This document shows positions 34,303 to 43,214 of a DNA stretch of 64,000 bases, piece after piece. Source of the stretch: JALEFZ01 sp038527485 (GTDB lineage Bacteria > Bacteroidota > Bacteroidia > J057). The notes beneath the pieces were generated by a model that saw nothing but the letters and a program-made list of their open reading frames with translations, was not told the origin of the DNA and made no database searches. Position numbers and translations under genes: made by a program. The stretch covers positions 30,652-94,651 of the forward strand of contig JBCBFT010000012.1 in NCBI GenBank assembly GCA_038527485.1, written 5' to 3'. Each line of letters opens with the position of its first letter. Position 1 is the first letter of the stretch.

Positions 34303-35700
34303 TTAGAGGTGAATGACCTCCCCGTACGCAGCAGCAGCAGCTTCCATTACCGCTTCAGACATGGTAGGGTGGGGGTGTACCGCATTGATGATTTCGTGTC
34401 CAGTAGTCTCGAGACGACGGGCGATGACCACCTCTGCGATCATATCGGTTACATTGGCTCCGATCATGTGTGCACCTAGGAATTCTCCATACTTTGCATC
34501 GAAAATGACCTTTACGAACCCATCGCGCTTGCCTGAAGCGGTAGCCTTACCAGAGGCGGTAAAGGGGAACTTACCGACTTTCAGCTCATAGCCCGCTTCT
34601 TTCGCATCTTTTTCAGTCATACCTACAGAGGCCACTTCAGGCTGGCAGTATGTACAGCTAGGGATGTTGCCATAATCGATGGCCTCAGGTTCCAGTCCTG
34701 CGATTTTCTCGACACAGACAATTCCTTCGTGCGATGCCATGTGCGCCAAAGCAGGCCCAGGCGTCATGTCCCCAATTGCGTAAATGTTGGAAACATTGGT
34801 ACGGTAGAAGTCGTCTACGACCACTTTTCCTCTTTCGGTTTTGATCCCGAGGTTGCCCAAGCCCAGCTCTTCCAGGTTGGCTACGACACCTACCGCCGAG
34901 AGGACGACATCCGCTTTGAGTTGCTCTTCCCCTTTCTTCGTCTTCAGGGTAGCGACCACACCTTCGCCTGAGGTATCTACACCTGTCACTTCTGTAGAAG
35001 TCTTGATTTTGATGCCTTTCTTCTTGTAGATACGGGCCATCTGGGCTGACACTTCGTGATCTTCGCGAGGAAGTACTGAGTCAAGGTATTCTACGACGGT
35101 CACCTCTGTGCCCATGTTGTGATAGAAGTAGGCAAACTCCATCCCAATGGCACCAGAACCGACAATGATCATGGATTTGGGTTGAAAATCCATCGTCATA
35201 GCTTTGCGATAGCCAACGATCTTCTCATTGTCGATGGCCATAGAAGGCAAACTGCGTGCGCGTGAGCCTGTAGCTAAGATGATGTGTTTGGCCTCATAAG
35301 ACGTCACCTTTCCATCAGCATCTGTCACTACTACTTTTTTGTCAGGACTGACTTTACCTGTGCCAATGAGCGTATCTACTTTATTTTTTCTCAGTAGAAA
35401 ATCCACTCCTTTACTCATTTGATCTGCTGCTCCACGGCTGCGCTTGATGACAGCATCGAAGTCGTGCTTGGCTTCGCCTTCTATATTGATTCCATAATCA
35501 TTAGCATGGTGGATGTAATCCATCACCTCTGCGCTCTTGAGCAGGGCTTTGGTGGGGATACAGCCCCAGTTCAAACACACACCTCCAAGATTCTCTTTTT
35601 CCACAACAGCAGTTTTCATTCCTAGCTGAGATGCGCGGATTGCCGCCACATATCCTCCAGGTCCACTACCAATTACGATTAAGTCGTATGCATTCGCCAT
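34303..35700 (-). CDS. lpdA: Dihydrolipoyl dehydrogenase
   Basis: A 465-residue flavoprotein, the E3 subunit of pyruvate, 2-oxoglutarate and branched-chain 2-oxoacid dehydrogenase complexes; it reoxidises dihydrolipoamide with NAD+. Visible: FAD motif VIGSGPGGYVAA (residues 9-20), redox disulfide Cys42/Cys47 in GGVCLNWGCIPTK, NAD motif IIVGSGAIGMEFA, second FAD motif NIYAIGD, and the interface His-Glu pair in HPHPTMSEAVMEA. Complete and single-gene, which is normal for an E3 shared between complexes. Confidence 0.95.
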   Translation of the reverse strand: MANAYDLIVIGSGPGGYVAAIRASQLGMKTAVVEKENLGGVCLNWGCIPTKALLKSAEVMDYIHHANDYGINIEGEAKHDFDAVIKRSRGAADQMSKGVDFLLRKNKVDTLIGTGKVSPDKKVVVTDADGKVTSYEAKHIILATGSRARSLPSMAIDNEKIVGYRKAMTMDFQPKSMIIVGSGAIGMEFAYFYHNMGTEVTVVEYLDSVLPREDHEVSAQMARIYKKKGIKIKTSTEVTGVDTSGEGVVATLKTKKGEEQLKADVVLSAVGVVANLEELGLGNLGIKTERGKVVVDDFYRTNVSNIYAIGDMTPGPALAHMASHEGIVCVEKIAGLEPEAIDYGNIPSCTYCQPEVASVGMTEKDAKEAGYELKVGKFPFTASGKATASGKRDGFVKVIFDAKYGEFLGAHMIGANVTDMIAEVVIARRLETTGHEIINAVHPHPTMSEAVMEAAAAAYGEVIHL

Positions 35701-35922
35701 ATATAGATGTATAACTGTTTGTCAATATGTCGGAAATGTAGTTAAATTTTACGAACTCACACTCCCAAAAAGTTTGTTTGGATTCCGTATGGAGAATTTC
35801 CAAACGGTCTCTTATTTCTCGGACAAAATTAGGAATTTTGGTGAAGAGGAAAAGGAAAATACGCACTACTCACCTAGGAATTTTTCCCGCTCATTCGGCT
35901 AAATATATAAGCAAATGCAAAA

Positions 35923-35961
35923 AATATCATCAAAGATCCTGCGGTTTTTCCTGATGATATT
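35923..35961. promoter_or_regulatory. Perfect 10-bp inverted repeat between lpdA and recN
   Basis: AATATCATCA and TGATGATATT are 19 bp apart, with A and T runs outside. It looks like a weak bidirectional terminator, yet both neighbouring genes point away from it. A TAAATTTG match to the -7 promoter element lies just downstream at 35974-35981, so the repeat would sit over the recN promoter. The rest of this 358-bp gap shows nothing else. Confidence 0.45.
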
Positions 35962-36058
35962 CGATTTTTCCACTAAATTTGTTTGAATATTTTCGGCTCC
36001 TCTCAAGAATGCTTGAAGAAAGCCCCTAACACATCTATTCCGTCAGTTGTAAAATCGT

Positions 36059-37768
36059 ATGCTTCAGCATCTTTATATCAAGAACTACGCCTTATTTAAG
36101 GAATCTCATATTGATTTTCTGCAAGGGCTCAACATCCTCACGGGAGAAACTGGGGCGGGGAAGTCCTTGTTGATTGGGGCTTTGGGACTGATCATGGGCA
36201 AGCGAGCCGACAGCTCATTTGTATTCCTCTATGATGAAAAATGCATTGTCGAAGGGACCTTTGGTAGACTACCCAGTATCATACAGAAGCAGCTGGATGC
36301 TTTTGAGGAGTTTGACTTGGAGGCAAATGGAGAAATCACGATCCGCAGAGAGATTCGTCCCAATGGGAAATCCCGCGCCTTTATAAATGATACCCCCGTT
36401 TCTCTTCAATTGCTAAGAGAAGTCAGTTCACTCCTGCTGGATATGCATGGGCAGCACGACAATCAGGTACTCCTGTCGGCGGATAAGCAACTCGACCTCT
36501 TGGATGAGTATGCCGATTGTAGCGATGAGCTACAGCAGTATCAAGCCCAGCTTAAAATCGTAGATAGTCTGTCCCAACAAATTGCGGAGCTCGAAGAAAA
36601 AGAGCGCACAGCCAAGGGGCAATGGGAGTATCTAAAATTTCAAGTGGATGAACTGGATAAGGCGGGCCTTCAGGCAAATGAAGAAGACGAGCTAGAGCAA
36701 GAGTTGAACCTGCTACAACACTCAGAAGAGATCCGGGAAGCATTAGGCGGTGCTATTGAGTTGCTGTACCAAGTCGATAACTCTATCTACAACCAGCTAA
36801 GCGAAGTAATTGTCCCGCTGCGAAAAGTCTCCACTGTCAATCAAAACCTAGGAGAATCGGTACAGGGGTTGGATGAGATGCTAGAGCAAATCAAAGAATC
36901 TACCTTTTCTTTCCAAGAAATGCTGGAACTGGTGGAGACAGATCCCCAGCGACTAGCCTTTATTGAAGAGAGATTGGCCATGTACCATTCCCTCAAGCTC
37001 AAATATCAAGTGCAGTCTGGACAGGAGTTGGTAGATTTGTATGAGGGCATTGCCACTCAGCTGACGGAATTTGATTCTCTAGAAGAAAATATCCAGCGTC
37101 TAAGAAAAGAGTTTGAGCAGGCAGTAACCCTTTTAGGGAAATGGGGACAACAACTAGAATCCCGTCGATTAAAGGCCCAACCGCTTCTTCAGCAAACAGT
37201 AGATATGCTTTTGGCCCAGGTAGGCTTCCAAAAAGCGCGATTCATGATCGACATCAAACGCAATTTTCATGAAAATGGAAGCTTGGAGCTAGATGGCGCG
37301 CGAATCAAGCCCCTTTCACACGGGATCAATAAGGTCTATTTTCAGATACAAACCAACCCAGGCGTGCCCGCGGGCTCTCTCTCCCAGATTGCCTCTGGTG
37401 GTGAAATCTCCCGCGTGATGCTGGCCATTAAGGCCGCTTTAGCAGAAAAATCTTCTTTTCCTGTGATGATTTTTGATGAGATCGATACGGGGATCAGTGG
37501 AGAAATTGCGAAAAAGGTAGGAGTTGTCATGCAGCAGTTGGCAAATAAATTTCAAATTCTGTCTATTACCCACCTCCCACAAATCGCGGCCAAAGGGAAA
37601 GCGCATTTCTTCATACGCAAGAAAGTCGAAGGAGAAAAAACCTTTTCCAGCGTCTCTCAGCTCGATCATGATGCCAGAATTAAGGTCGTAGCACAGATGC
37701 TGAGTGGTGATGAACCCACAGCCTCGGCCATCAAAAATGCAGAAGAATTGATCACCATCAATGAATAA
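36059..37768 (+). CDS. recN: DNA repair protein RecN
   Basis: A 569-residue SMC-like ATPase for double-strand-break repair. Walker A is GETGAGKS (residues 29-36), the ABC signature ASGGEISRVMLAI and Walker B VMIFDEIDTGISGE follow near 440-480, and the middle (about 150-370) is the coiled coil. The N- and C-terminal ATPase halves join to hold DNA. Length is normal. It may form a transcript with the DUF2064 gene 100 bp downstream, but nothing functional links them. Confidence 0.94.
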   Translation: MLQHLYIKNYALFKESHIDFLQGLNILTGETGAGKSLLIGALGLIMGKRADSSFVFLYDEKCIVEGTFGRLPSIIQKQLDAFEEFDLEANGEITIRREIRPNGKSRAFINDTPVSLQLLREVSSLLLDMHGQHDNQVLLSADKQLDLLDEYADCSDELQQYQAQLKIVDSLSQQIAELEEKERTAKGQWEYLKFQVDELDKAGLQANEEDELEQELNLLQHSEEIREALGGAIELLYQVDNSIYNQLSEVIVPLRKVSTVNQNLGESVQGLDEMLEQIKESTFSFQEMLELVETDPQRLAFIEERLAMYHSLKLKYQVQSGQELVDLYEGIATQLTEFDSLEENIQRLRKEFEQAVTLLGKWGQQLESRRLKAQPLLQQTVDMLLAQVGFQKARFMIDIKRNFHENGSLELDGARIKPLSHGINKVYFQIQTNPGVPAGSLSQIASGGEISRVMLAIKAALAEKSSFPVMIFDEIDTGISGEIAKKVGVVMQQLANKFQILSITHLPQIAAKGKAHFFIRKKVEGEKTFSSVSQLDHDARIKVVAQMLSGDEPTASAIKNAEELITINE

Positions 37769-37868
37769 GATCACCGAATCATCCGAATTTGCAGAAGCAT
37801 AAGTTCTCCCTGCCTGTCGCTTCGCGGACATAACGCTTCCCTTTTGAGGCTTTATTTCGCTTTCAGTT

Positions 37869-38624
37869 ATGGGACAATGCGTAAGCACCCCCCATTTTCT
37901 CATCTCGAACGATTCTCTGATCTACACTCGGACTCCACATACCGCCATTTTATTTTTTGCTAGAGAAGCAAAAGAGGAAGCGTTTTTCAAGACTTGGAAT
38001 GCCCAAGGTTCTTGGAAGGTAAACCAAAAGATCAGTGAGACGCTGAATCAACATACCCTCCGTACTGCTGAGGCTACAGGTTTACCTGTCATTTGGGTGG
38101 ATTCGACCCTTCAAAGAGGAAATTCGTTTGGTGAGCGGCTGAGTCATGCATTTGCTGATGTCTTTGAGATGGGCTATCAGCAGGTGATTGCCATCGGGAA
38201 CGACTGCCCTGCACTGACAGTTGCGGATATTAGCATCAGTTCTGAGTTGCTGTCCCAACGTCAGCTGGTAGCAGGTGGAACCCAAGACGGAGGCGTGTAC
38301 CTCATCGGCCTGCATCGCGATCAGTTTGCTTCGCAGGAATTCCAGTCTCTCACATGGGAGACGTCAGACCTCCAGGAGAGTCTCCTGCAATACGCACAGC
38401 TTCGCAAGCTAGATGTCCAGTGGCTAGAAGAAAAAACAGATCTAGATACCACCTCAGATCTTTTACTTTTTATCCAGACACATCGCACGCGTCTGGCTGA
38501 AATTCTTCGTCAGCTACTTTTTTCTGTCACTCACATCATTGGCATTCATCGCTCGTTTGGTTGGGTTGACCATATCCCTTTGACCTTATCTTCAAGAGGT
38601 CCCCCCATCTATGCACCTAGATAG
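37869..38624 (+). CDS. DUF2064 family (TIGR04282-type) nucleotidyl/glycosyltransferase-like protein
   Basis: A 251-residue GT-A-like protein. The core runs from ILFFAREAKEEAFF (about 27-40) through RGNSFGERLSHAFADVF, VIAIGNDCPALTVADI and VAGGTQDGGVYLIGL to ETSDLQESL. The family includes arsenosugar-biosynthesis glycosyltransferases and otherwise uncharacterised enzymes. The usual early motif GKVKTRL is replaced (KEEAFFKTW), so phosphosugar binding may differ. The first 24 residues precede the conserved domain; no closer start codon is available. Confidence 0.75.
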   Translation: MGQCVSTPHFLISNDSLIYTRTPHTAILFFAREAKEEAFFKTWNAQGSWKVNQKISETLNQHTLRTAEATGLPVIWVDSTLQRGNSFGERLSHAFADVFEMGYQQVIAIGNDCPALTVADISISSELLSQRQLVAGGTQDGGVYLIGLHRDQFASQEFQSLTWETSDLQESLLQYAQLRKLDVQWLEEKTDLDTTSDLLLFIQTHRTRLAEILRQLLFSVTHIIGIHRSFGWVDHIPLTLSSRGPPIYAPR

Positions 38625-38743
38625 CCACAAGCTTGTCTGGCCTACAGATGGGAGCAATTCCCTTCTTCCTACAAACAGCTAGCTATCGCTTCTATTCATT
38701 TACCTAATCACATTATCTGCTAAAACCAGCAGGGTAAAGTCAG

Positions 38744-38781
38744 CTTATTGATTACGAAAGCTTATGCAGGTAATCAACAAG
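38744..38781. promoter_or_regulatory. 12-bp inverted repeat upstream of the TonB receptor gene
   Basis: CTTATTGATTAC pairs with GTAATCAACAAG (one mismatch) around a 14-nt loop, 74 bp before the start of the receptor gene. There is no T-tract, so a leader structure or operator is more likely than a terminator. Confidence 0.4.
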
Positions 38782-38855
38782 TAGCGATCCGTACCGTCTT
38801 CGGATAGTGCGAAACCCTATGGTAAAAGCTTAAACGCTATTTTACGATTTACACA

Positions 38856-41855
38856 ATGAGAAAAATTCTTCTTTTCCTCACATTGTGTCTACCTGTCCTA
38901 CTTATCGCACAGGTAGACCTGGAAATCTCGGTTGTTTATCTGGACAATGGAGATGTCGGCCAAGAGATTAATGTCATCTTGGAAAATAAAGCTATCGGAT
39001 ACCGTGCAGCACGCACGACCAATGACTTGGGCAAAGTGACATTTACAGGTCTTTCCACTTCTGGTACCTACACGGCATTTGTACTAGCAACAGATGTCTT
39101 CTATGAAGCACGAGCTGAAGAGATCAGTTTGCGCTCCAATGCAAAGGGAAGTGCTAACATTGGCTTGGCTCGCAAGGCAAGCTACGAAGTAGGCGAGGTC
39201 GTCATTGGTGCCTCTACCACAAAAATCAATACAGTGAATGCAGAAGTAGCCTCTAGCTTAAGCCGTGAGGAGATTGAGCTTTTGCCTACCGAGGGACGTG
39301 ACATTACGCGTTTACTCTTCCGCCTTCCCAATGTATCCCAAGCTACAGGCTTCTATCCAGAAGCCCCCAATGTAGCCATCAATGGAGCCAATTCTCTGTA
39401 TACCAACTATATGATTGATGGATTGGACAACAATGAGCGCTTTCTCGGGGGGCAAAAGTTTCGCATCCCTGTAGGCTTTGTCCAAGACATCACTGTTTTG
39501 ACCAATAACTTCTCGGCGGAGTTTGGTAATACGGCAAATGGTGTCATCAACCTCACGACGAGATCAGGAAGCAACGAGACGCATGGAGAAGTATTTGCTG
39601 TCACACGTCCAGGTCCTGCCATCGACGGTGAAAGCCCCTTCGCGCAGCGAGATCTTTCAGGAAATCAAGTCAAAAATGGCTTTCAGCGCTATCAAGGCGG
39701 TTTTGCGCTAGGCGGGGCATTAAACCCCAATAAGACCTTTTATTTCATCAATGCTGAACAGATCATTGACCTCAAAGACAACCTGCTGAATGTACCTGAT
39801 TTGGGGGTGAATGAAACGGTACGTGGGGCGAATCGCTTTACCCTACTATCAGGAAAAATCGACCACAATTGGTCACAGAAATTCCGTACATCGGTACGTG
39901 TCAATACAGGCCTTGTCAACATCGACCGACAGGGTGGGGGACTCGAAGGAGGGACGACCTTCCCTTCAGGAGGCAATAGCCAGGACAGGAATTCATTCTT
40001 GGGATCTGTGAAAAATGTCTACGTAGGCACCAATTTCTCTTCGGAGACGAATGTCCAGTATTCACGTTTTCGCTGGAACTATGGAAAGCCTGACAACCCA
40101 GAGAGTCCACAAGTAGCGGTCTTAGGTCCTGATGACCAGTCACTGGCCGTGCTAGGACATCCAGGGTATGTATTTGATGCGCGCGAAAATACCGTACAGT
40201 TTCAGCAGAAATTCACCTTCAACTTAGGAAGACATACCCTGAAAACAGGAGCAGAAGTGATCAGTGCCAACCATCAGCTTTTCGGCGGGGGGAATCGCAA
40301 TGGAAATTATACGGTGAAGTTGACCAATGAACAGCTCAGTGATTTGAGAAATAAAAACTTGGGTTCTAATCTGGGGGTAAATGACATTCCTTCTTCCGTA
40401 GAAGTATTGAATTACAACATTGAGTTGCGTCCAGCAGAGTTTGGGAAAGCACAGAACATCTTCAGCTTGTATGTAGAGGATCAAGTAGCCGTTTCTAATC
40501 GCCTGAATGTCAATCTAGGCTTCCGTTACGACTACGACAATCTCTCCAAGGGAGGAGCAGCGCAAGGCGACTTGAACAACATCGCCCCACGCGCAAGCTT
40601 CAACTGGCGTGTAACGGATGTATCCAGCATCAGAGGAGGGGTAGGTGTCTACTATGACAAGGTGCTGTATGCTATCTACAGTGATGCTTTGCAACAGAAT
40701 ACTACTTCGGCAGACTACCGAGCACAGCTTCAAGCATTGATTGATGGGGGGCAGTTACCTGCAGATACGGATCTCGATGCGATCACATTTGACGGCAATC
40801 TGAGTGCCAGCGCAGCAGGTGTTCCTTATTTGAATGGACCCTCTTTTGAGTCCTTACAGGGGCAGCGAGATCAGGCATTTTCCAATGATCGCCGCATCTT
40901 GAGTCCCTTTGGATATGACAACCCCTACGCCATCCAAATGGCACTGGGATACCAGCATCAGATCAGCTCTAAGTTCGTTGCCTACGTAGACTTCATGTAC
41001 AACGAATCTTTTAACCTCTACCGCTTGTACAACGCCAATGCCGCAGCCCCTTATCCTATCACGAATCCCAACGATGTGGAAGTACGAACAGTCGAAGAGG
41101 CTGACCTAACGCGTCCTGTAGCTATTCAAACTGGTGGATTTGCCATTGTAGATGGAGACACGCTTCGTGGCGTCGCGCGAAATGTGGTATACTCTGATCC
41201 AGGCGGACGCTCACGCTACCTAGCAGCGACGGTTAACTTACAGAAGGATAAAGGAGATGATTTCTATGCATTCCGACTGATCTACACTCTCTCTCGACTG
41301 GAAAATAACACAGAAGACATCAACTTCCGCGCCATGGATGGCAATGATTTTGAGGCAGAGTGGGGACCTTCCATCAATGACCGCCGACACATCATCAACG
41401 GTTTCGTAGACCTCTATTTACTCGACAATTTTAGTTTATCTATCGCCGCTCTGCTCCAAAGTGGCCAGCCCATCAATTATATCCCTGATGTGACAGCACT
41501 AGGGGCGAATGGACTCCCACTTGAGACAACCGACCTAAATGGAGATGGGCGTGCCTTTGGAGATGCGTATGTGGGCAACAGCGACCGCTATCCAGGAGCC
41601 AGCCGAAACGAAGGACGTCTGCCCTGGGCAGAGACAGTCGATCTTGGTGCACAGTATGCATTGTCACTTGGTGGAAATGCTCTTTATATTCGCGCGGATG
41701 TATTCAATGTATTGAACACGGCTAACCTCAGTGGTTACAGCAACAATGCGACACAAAGCAATCAGATCCAGGTGGGACCTCCAGGATCACAGATTGTCCG
41801 TCGCAATGCATCTGCTCCTAGACAATTCCAGTTTAGCTTGAATTATGTGTTCTAA
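38856..41855 (+). CDS. TonB-dependent receptor (OmpA-like, carboxypeptidase-regulatory type)
   Basis: A 999-residue outer-membrane protein with signal peptide 1-19 (LLIAQ). Residues 20-105 are a beta-sandwich regulatory domain (TTNDLGKVTFTGLSTSGTY), the plug follows (EIELLPTEGRDITRLLFRL, AINGANSLYTNYMIDGLDNN, NNFSAEFGNTANGVINLTT), and the barrel ends with the normal aromatic terminus QFSLNYVF. It belongs to the Cna-B/carboxypeptidase-like TonB receptor group that often handles peptides. No SusD or TonB gene is adjacent. A terminator follows. Confidence 0.9.
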   Translation: MRKILLFLTLCLPVLLIAQVDLEISVVYLDNGDVGQEINVILENKAIGYRAARTTNDLGKVTFTGLSTSGTYTAFVLATDVFYEARAEEISLRSNAKGSANIGLARKASYEVGEVVIGASTTKINTVNAEVASSLSREEIELLPTEGRDITRLLFRLPNVSQATGFYPEAPNVAINGANSLYTNYMIDGLDNNERFLGGQKFRIPVGFVQDITVLTNNFSAEFGNTANGVINLTTRSGSNETHGEVFAVTRPGPAIDGESPFAQRDLSGNQVKNGFQRYQGGFALGGALNPNKTFYFINAEQIIDLKDNLLNVPDLGVNETVRGANRFTLLSGKIDHNWSQKFRTSVRVNTGLVNIDRQGGGLEGGTTFPSGGNSQDRNSFLGSVKNVYVGTNFSSETNVQYSRFRWNYGKPDNPESPQVAVLGPDDQSLAVLGHPGYVFDARENTVQFQQKFTFNLGRHTLKTGAEVISANHQLFGGGNRNGNYTVKLTNEQLSDLRNKNLGSNLGVNDIPSSVEVLNYNIELRPAEFGKAQNIFSLYVEDQVAVSNRLNVNLGFRYDYDNLSKGGAAQGDLNNIAPRASFNWRVTDVSSIRGGVGVYYDKVLYAIYSDALQQNTTSADYRAQLQALIDGGQLPADTDLDAITFDGNLSASAAGVPYLNGPSFESLQGQRDQAFSNDRRILSPFGYDNPYAIQMALGYQHQISSKFVAYVDFMYNESFNLYRLYNANAAAPYPITNPNDVEVRTVEEADLTRPVAIQTGGFAIVDGDTLRGVARNVVYSDPGGRSRYLAATVNLQKDKGDDFYAFRLIYTLSRLENNTEDINFRAMDGNDFEAEWGPSINDRRHIINGFVDLYLLDNFSLSIAALLQSGQPINYIPDVTALGANGLPLETTDLNGDGRAFGDAYVGNSDRYPGASRNEGRLPWAETVDLGAQYALSLGGNALYIRADVFNVLNTANLSGYSNNATQSNQIQVGPPGSQIVRRNASAPRQFQFSLNYVF

Positions 41856-41888
41856 GAAGCAGAACGTCTGACCTATTTTCATATTCAG

Positions 41889-41918
41889 GAGGGCTGTAAT
41901 GCACTACAGCCCTCTTTT
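41889..41918 (+). terminator. Intrinsic terminator of the TonB receptor gene
   Basis: A perfect 10-bp stem (GAGGGCTGTA/TACAGCCCTC) with a 6-nt loop and a TTTT tail, 34 bp after the stop. Confidence 0.85.
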
Positions 41919-41946
41919 AGTATATTGAGCATAAACTCCTATCCCT

Positions 41947-42285
41947 ATGACCTACCACAACAAAATATTTCGAGCTGTTCAGAATACAGAGAATGGCGAA
42001 ACTTCTTCTGAAACGCAGTTCCATTATCAGCAAGAGGGGAATATTCTTTTTGGTACGTACGCTGGAGGGAGGATCGTCAGGGGCCATCTCATAGGCTTAG
42101 TCGATGATCGGGGAAATATTGACATGCGATACCAGCAGATCAATTCAATTGGAGAAATCATGACAGGCACCTGCCAATCCAAACCAGAAATCATGGAAAA
42201 TGGAAAAATCAGGCTGCACGAGTCCTGGAAATGGACAAGTGGCGACCTCTCAAGTGGGACATCTGTTGTCGAGGAAGTATCTTAG
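41947..42285 (+). CDS. Small conserved protein often labelled 'n-acetylglutamate synthase'
   Basis: A 112-residue cytosolic protein of an all-beta type (ENGETSSETQFHYQQEGN, GGRIVRGHLIGLVDD, MRYQQINSIGEIMTGTC, MENGKIRLHESWKW). Bacteroidota homologues carry the database name n-acetylglutamate synthase, but I see no acetyl-CoA-binding GNAT motif and the protein is far too short for that fold, so the name looks like a propagated error. True function unknown. It sits 103 bp before the ABC ATPase gene. Confidence 0.75.
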   Translation: MTYHNKIFRAVQNTENGETSSETQFHYQQEGNILFGTYAGGRIVRGHLIGLVDDRGNIDMRYQQINSIGEIMTGTCQSKPEIMENGKIRLHESWKWTSGDLSSGTSVVEEVS

Positions 42286-42388
42286 ACCATGTTTGAAACC
42301 TCAAATCTGCGAAAAGTTTGCGCTTTCAGAACCTATAATCTCTGCTTTTTACCTAGATTTTCATTGTTCCAAACATGCTCTTAATTTT

Positions 42389-43129
42389 ATGCTAAAAGTC
42401 GAAGCGCTACAAAAATCATATGGTGAGGAAACGGTTCTCTCCCAGCTCTCGTTTTCCCTTTCCTCTGAATCTGTCATGAGTATCTTGGGTAGATCAGGTT
42501 CAGGCAAAACTACCTTGCTTCGAATTTTGGCAGGATTGGAGCGTGCGAGTTCTGGTCAAATATTTCTCGAAAACCAGGAGATCAGTCATTGGACGCCCCA
42601 AGAGCGAAACATCGTCTACCTCTATCAGGAGCCCTTACTTTTCCCCCACCTCAACGTCTTCGAAAATCTCGCCTTTGGTCTGAGAATTCGAAAAAATGAT
42701 CCTGCCTTTATTCGCGATCGCGTTCATCAGATGCTCACAGACCTAGAATTAGAGGGACAGGATAAAAAAATGCCACATCAGATTTCAGGAGGTCAACGGC
42801 AGCGTGTCAACTTTGGTCGTGCCATCATCATTGAGCCTCGGGTGCTGCTGTTAGATGAGCCATTTGGCGCATTGGATGTCGAGACACGGCACAAGATGCA
42901 GGAACTCTTTCAAGAACTCAAAGTCAGACACAAGATGACTGCGATATTTGTGACCCATGATCTAAAAGAAGCGATGTTGATGGGGCAGCAGCTTGCCTAC
43001 ATGCAGCAAGGATACCTGAAAATTTATTCTGATAGAAGCGAATTCCTAACCGATCCTTCGACTGAGGCAGGTCGTGAAATTCAGTTTTGGGAGAAAATGC
43101 GGGAAGAGGCACAGAAAAAACGTGACTAA
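42389..43129 (+). CDS. ABC transporter ATP-binding protein without adjacent permease
   Basis: A 246-residue ABC ATPase: Walker A GRSGSGKTT (34-42), Q-loop Gln80, signature SGGQRQRV (133-140), Walker B VLLLDEPFGALD with Asp156/Glu157, and switch His190. The sequence around the Q-loop (LYQEPLLFPHLNVFENLAFGL) is like importers of the spermidine/molybdate/ferric type. No permease or binding protein lies beside it, so its partner is encoded elsewhere. The start was set at the ATG that precedes the first strand (LKVEALQKSYG); an open frame extends upstream but overlaps the previous gene. Confidence 0.85.
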   Translation: MLKVEALQKSYGEETVLSQLSFSLSSESVMSILGRSGSGKTTLLRILAGLERASSGQIFLENQEISHWTPQERNIVYLYQEPLLFPHLNVFENLAFGLRIRKNDPAFIRDRVHQMLTDLELEGQDKKMPHQISGGQRQRVNFGRAIIIEPRVLLLDEPFGALDVETRHKMQELFQELKVRHKMTAIFVTHDLKEAMLMGQQLAYMQQGYLKIYSDRSEFLTDPSTEAGREIQFWEKMREEAQKKRD

Positions 43130-43214
43130 TCTGTATTTCTGGCGTCTACTCAAAGGAATAAACAATAAAGCCCTTAGAATGAAAGGGTATCCTACCCCAC
43201 ATGAAATATAGAGC

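Noticed and set aside
42200..42388. N-terminal extension of the ABC ATPase
   Set aside because: The extra 63 codons overlap the end of the preceding gene and have no domain; the ATPase fold begins at the ATG at 42389.
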